64,000 nucleotides of DNA from Streptococcus parasanguinis (lineage in GTDB: Bacteria; Bacillota; Bacilli; Lactobacillales; Streptococcaceae), in the NCBI RefSeq assembly GCF_031582885.1, contig NZ_CP133988.1:1867501-1931500 (forward strand), read 5' to 3'. A program made the translations under genes and the position numbers. Shown here piece by piece: positions 63,222 through 64,000 of this stretch. How positions within the stretch are numbered: the first letter of the stretch is position 1; every line of letters begins with the position of its first letter. The notes beneath the pieces are model-generated. The model was not told where the DNA came from and ran no database searches. It was given only the letters and a program-made list of their open reading frames with translations.

Positions 63222-63387
63222 AAAATAGTAACTTTTAAAAAAAAATTTTTATTCCTTAAAAATCCCTTAAAATCAATGCTTTCACTGTATACTGGTGTGT
63301 AAATATGCAAAAAAAGTTCAAAAAACACTTTATTTTATAGATTGATTGGAGTATAATAATTAAAATTATTCAAAAGGAGACACGAAT

Positions 63388-64000
63388 ATGAAAAAATCGA
63401 AGCTTGCTCTTTTAGCAGGTGTCGCCGCGGCTTCAACGCTTTTCCTTGCTGCATGTGGCTCATCTTCTAATGCGTCAAAAGGGACTACCTACAACTACGT
63501 GTATGGTACAGACCCTGATTCCTTGAACTATTTGACTTCAAATCGTTCAACTACAAGCGACATTACAACCAACTTGGTCGATGGTTTGTTTGAAAACGAT
63601 CAATACGGTAACTTAGTGCCTGCTCTTGCTGAGGACTGGTCCGTTTCAAAAGACGGTCTCACTTATACCTACAAGCTTCGAAAAGACGCGAAGTGGTATG
63701 ATTCAGAAGGAAATGAATACGCTGACGTCACTGCACAAGATTTCGTGACATCTCTAAAATACGTAGCAGATAAAAAATCGGATGCTCTTTACTTGGTTCA
63801 AAACTCAGTCAAAGGCTTGGATGACTATGTAAACGGGAAAACCAAAGACTTCTCAACTGTTGGGGTAAAAGCTGTTGATGATCACACTCTTCAATACACT
63901 TTGAACCAACCTGAATCTTTCTGGAATTCTAAATTGACCACTGCTACCATGATGCCAGTTAATGAAAAATTCTTGGAATCAGCTGGGAAAGACTTTGGTA
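63388..64000 (+). CDS. Oligopeptide-binding lipoprotein, N-terminal part
   Basis: First 204 codons of an AmiA/AliA-type lipoprotein. MKKSKLALLAGVAAASTLFL and AACG give the lipobox; YVYGTDPDSLNYLTSNRSTT then matches the gene at 35263-37230 closely (PLAEDW, SKDGLTYTYKLRKDAKWY). RBS AAAAGGAGA. If amiA, the ami permease genes may follow to the right; this cannot be checked here. Confidence 0.92.
   Translation, partial: MKKSKLALLAGVAAASTLFLAACGSSSNASKGTTYNYVYGTDPDSLNYLTSNRSTTSDITTNLVDGLFENDQYGNLVPALAEDWSVSKDGLTYTYKLRKDAKWYDSEGNEYADVTAQDFVTSLKYVADKKSDALYLVQNSVKGLDDYVNGKTKDFSTVGVKAVDDHTLQYTLNQPESFWNSKLTTATMMPVNEKFLESAGKDFG

Overview
The window is chromosomal DNA of a low-GC Gram-positive coccus, most likely a viridans-group (mitis/sanguinis/parasanguinis-type) Streptococcus. 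The evidence is neighbourhood and motif based: flp upstream of arcA, comEA-comEC behind a ComX-type CIN box, the pbp2b-recR-ddl-murF block, the glmU-nudix-macP-mtnN block, a CshA-type DEAD-box helicase, and oligopeptide-binding lipoproteins. Most genes lie on the minus strand. I see no rRNA, tRNA, CRISPR array, prophage or complete insertion sequence.

Layout. 1-1.5 kb: start of the arginine deiminase operon (arcA) with a cre site, and its Crp/Fnr-type regulator flp. 1.6-10.6 kb: serine hydrolase, HerA-like ATPase, sodA, holA, a DUF805 membrane protein, the DNA-uptake genes comEA/comEC, and plsC. 10.7-14.2 kb, plus strand: a P-type ATPase and a TrmN6-like methyltransferase, both apparently leaderless, then a GIY-YIG protein. 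14.2-20.8 kb: aldose-1-epimerase-like protein, a candidate small RNA, cshA with a long leader and a 26-codon leader ORF, a second structured RNA candidate, corA, a PH-domain protein and prfC. 20.9-31.2 kb: a DUF2207 protein, three tandem YwaF-type membrane paralogs, a NUDIX gene and the cell-wall block. 31.2-42.6 kb: DUF421/DUF3290 genes, exonuclease III, VOC protein, an orphan lipoprotein, an oligopeptide-binding lipoprotein, nth, mtnN, macP, nudix, glmU, ASCH and NUDIX genes.

42.6-55.1 kb is the accessory part. About fifteen short genes run head to tail on one strand. Many look like immunity proteins of polymorphic-toxin systems (SUKH/SMI1, Imm26, an Imm50-like protein, an NTF2-fold protein, DUF4304, HEAT-like and pentapeptide proteins). 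Among them lie gene tails, one frameshifted gene, one nonsense-interrupted gene, a duplicated pentapeptide gene and what may be a toxin tail. No intact toxin gene is visible, so the region looks like an orphan immunity array that gains and loses cassettes by recombination.

55.3-64 kb: a two-component system with a PepSY protein, a further SUKH-like gene, a DUF2829 (Tad2-family) gene with an SDR, an amino-acid permease, a PadR-HAAS operon with a clear inverted-repeat operator, and the start of a second oligopeptide-binding lipoprotein.

Two dispersed intergenic repeat families occur: R1 (three copies, modular) and R2 (two copies whose variable hairpin keeps its pairing through compensatory changes). 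All assignments rest on reading motifs and context; no database search was possible.
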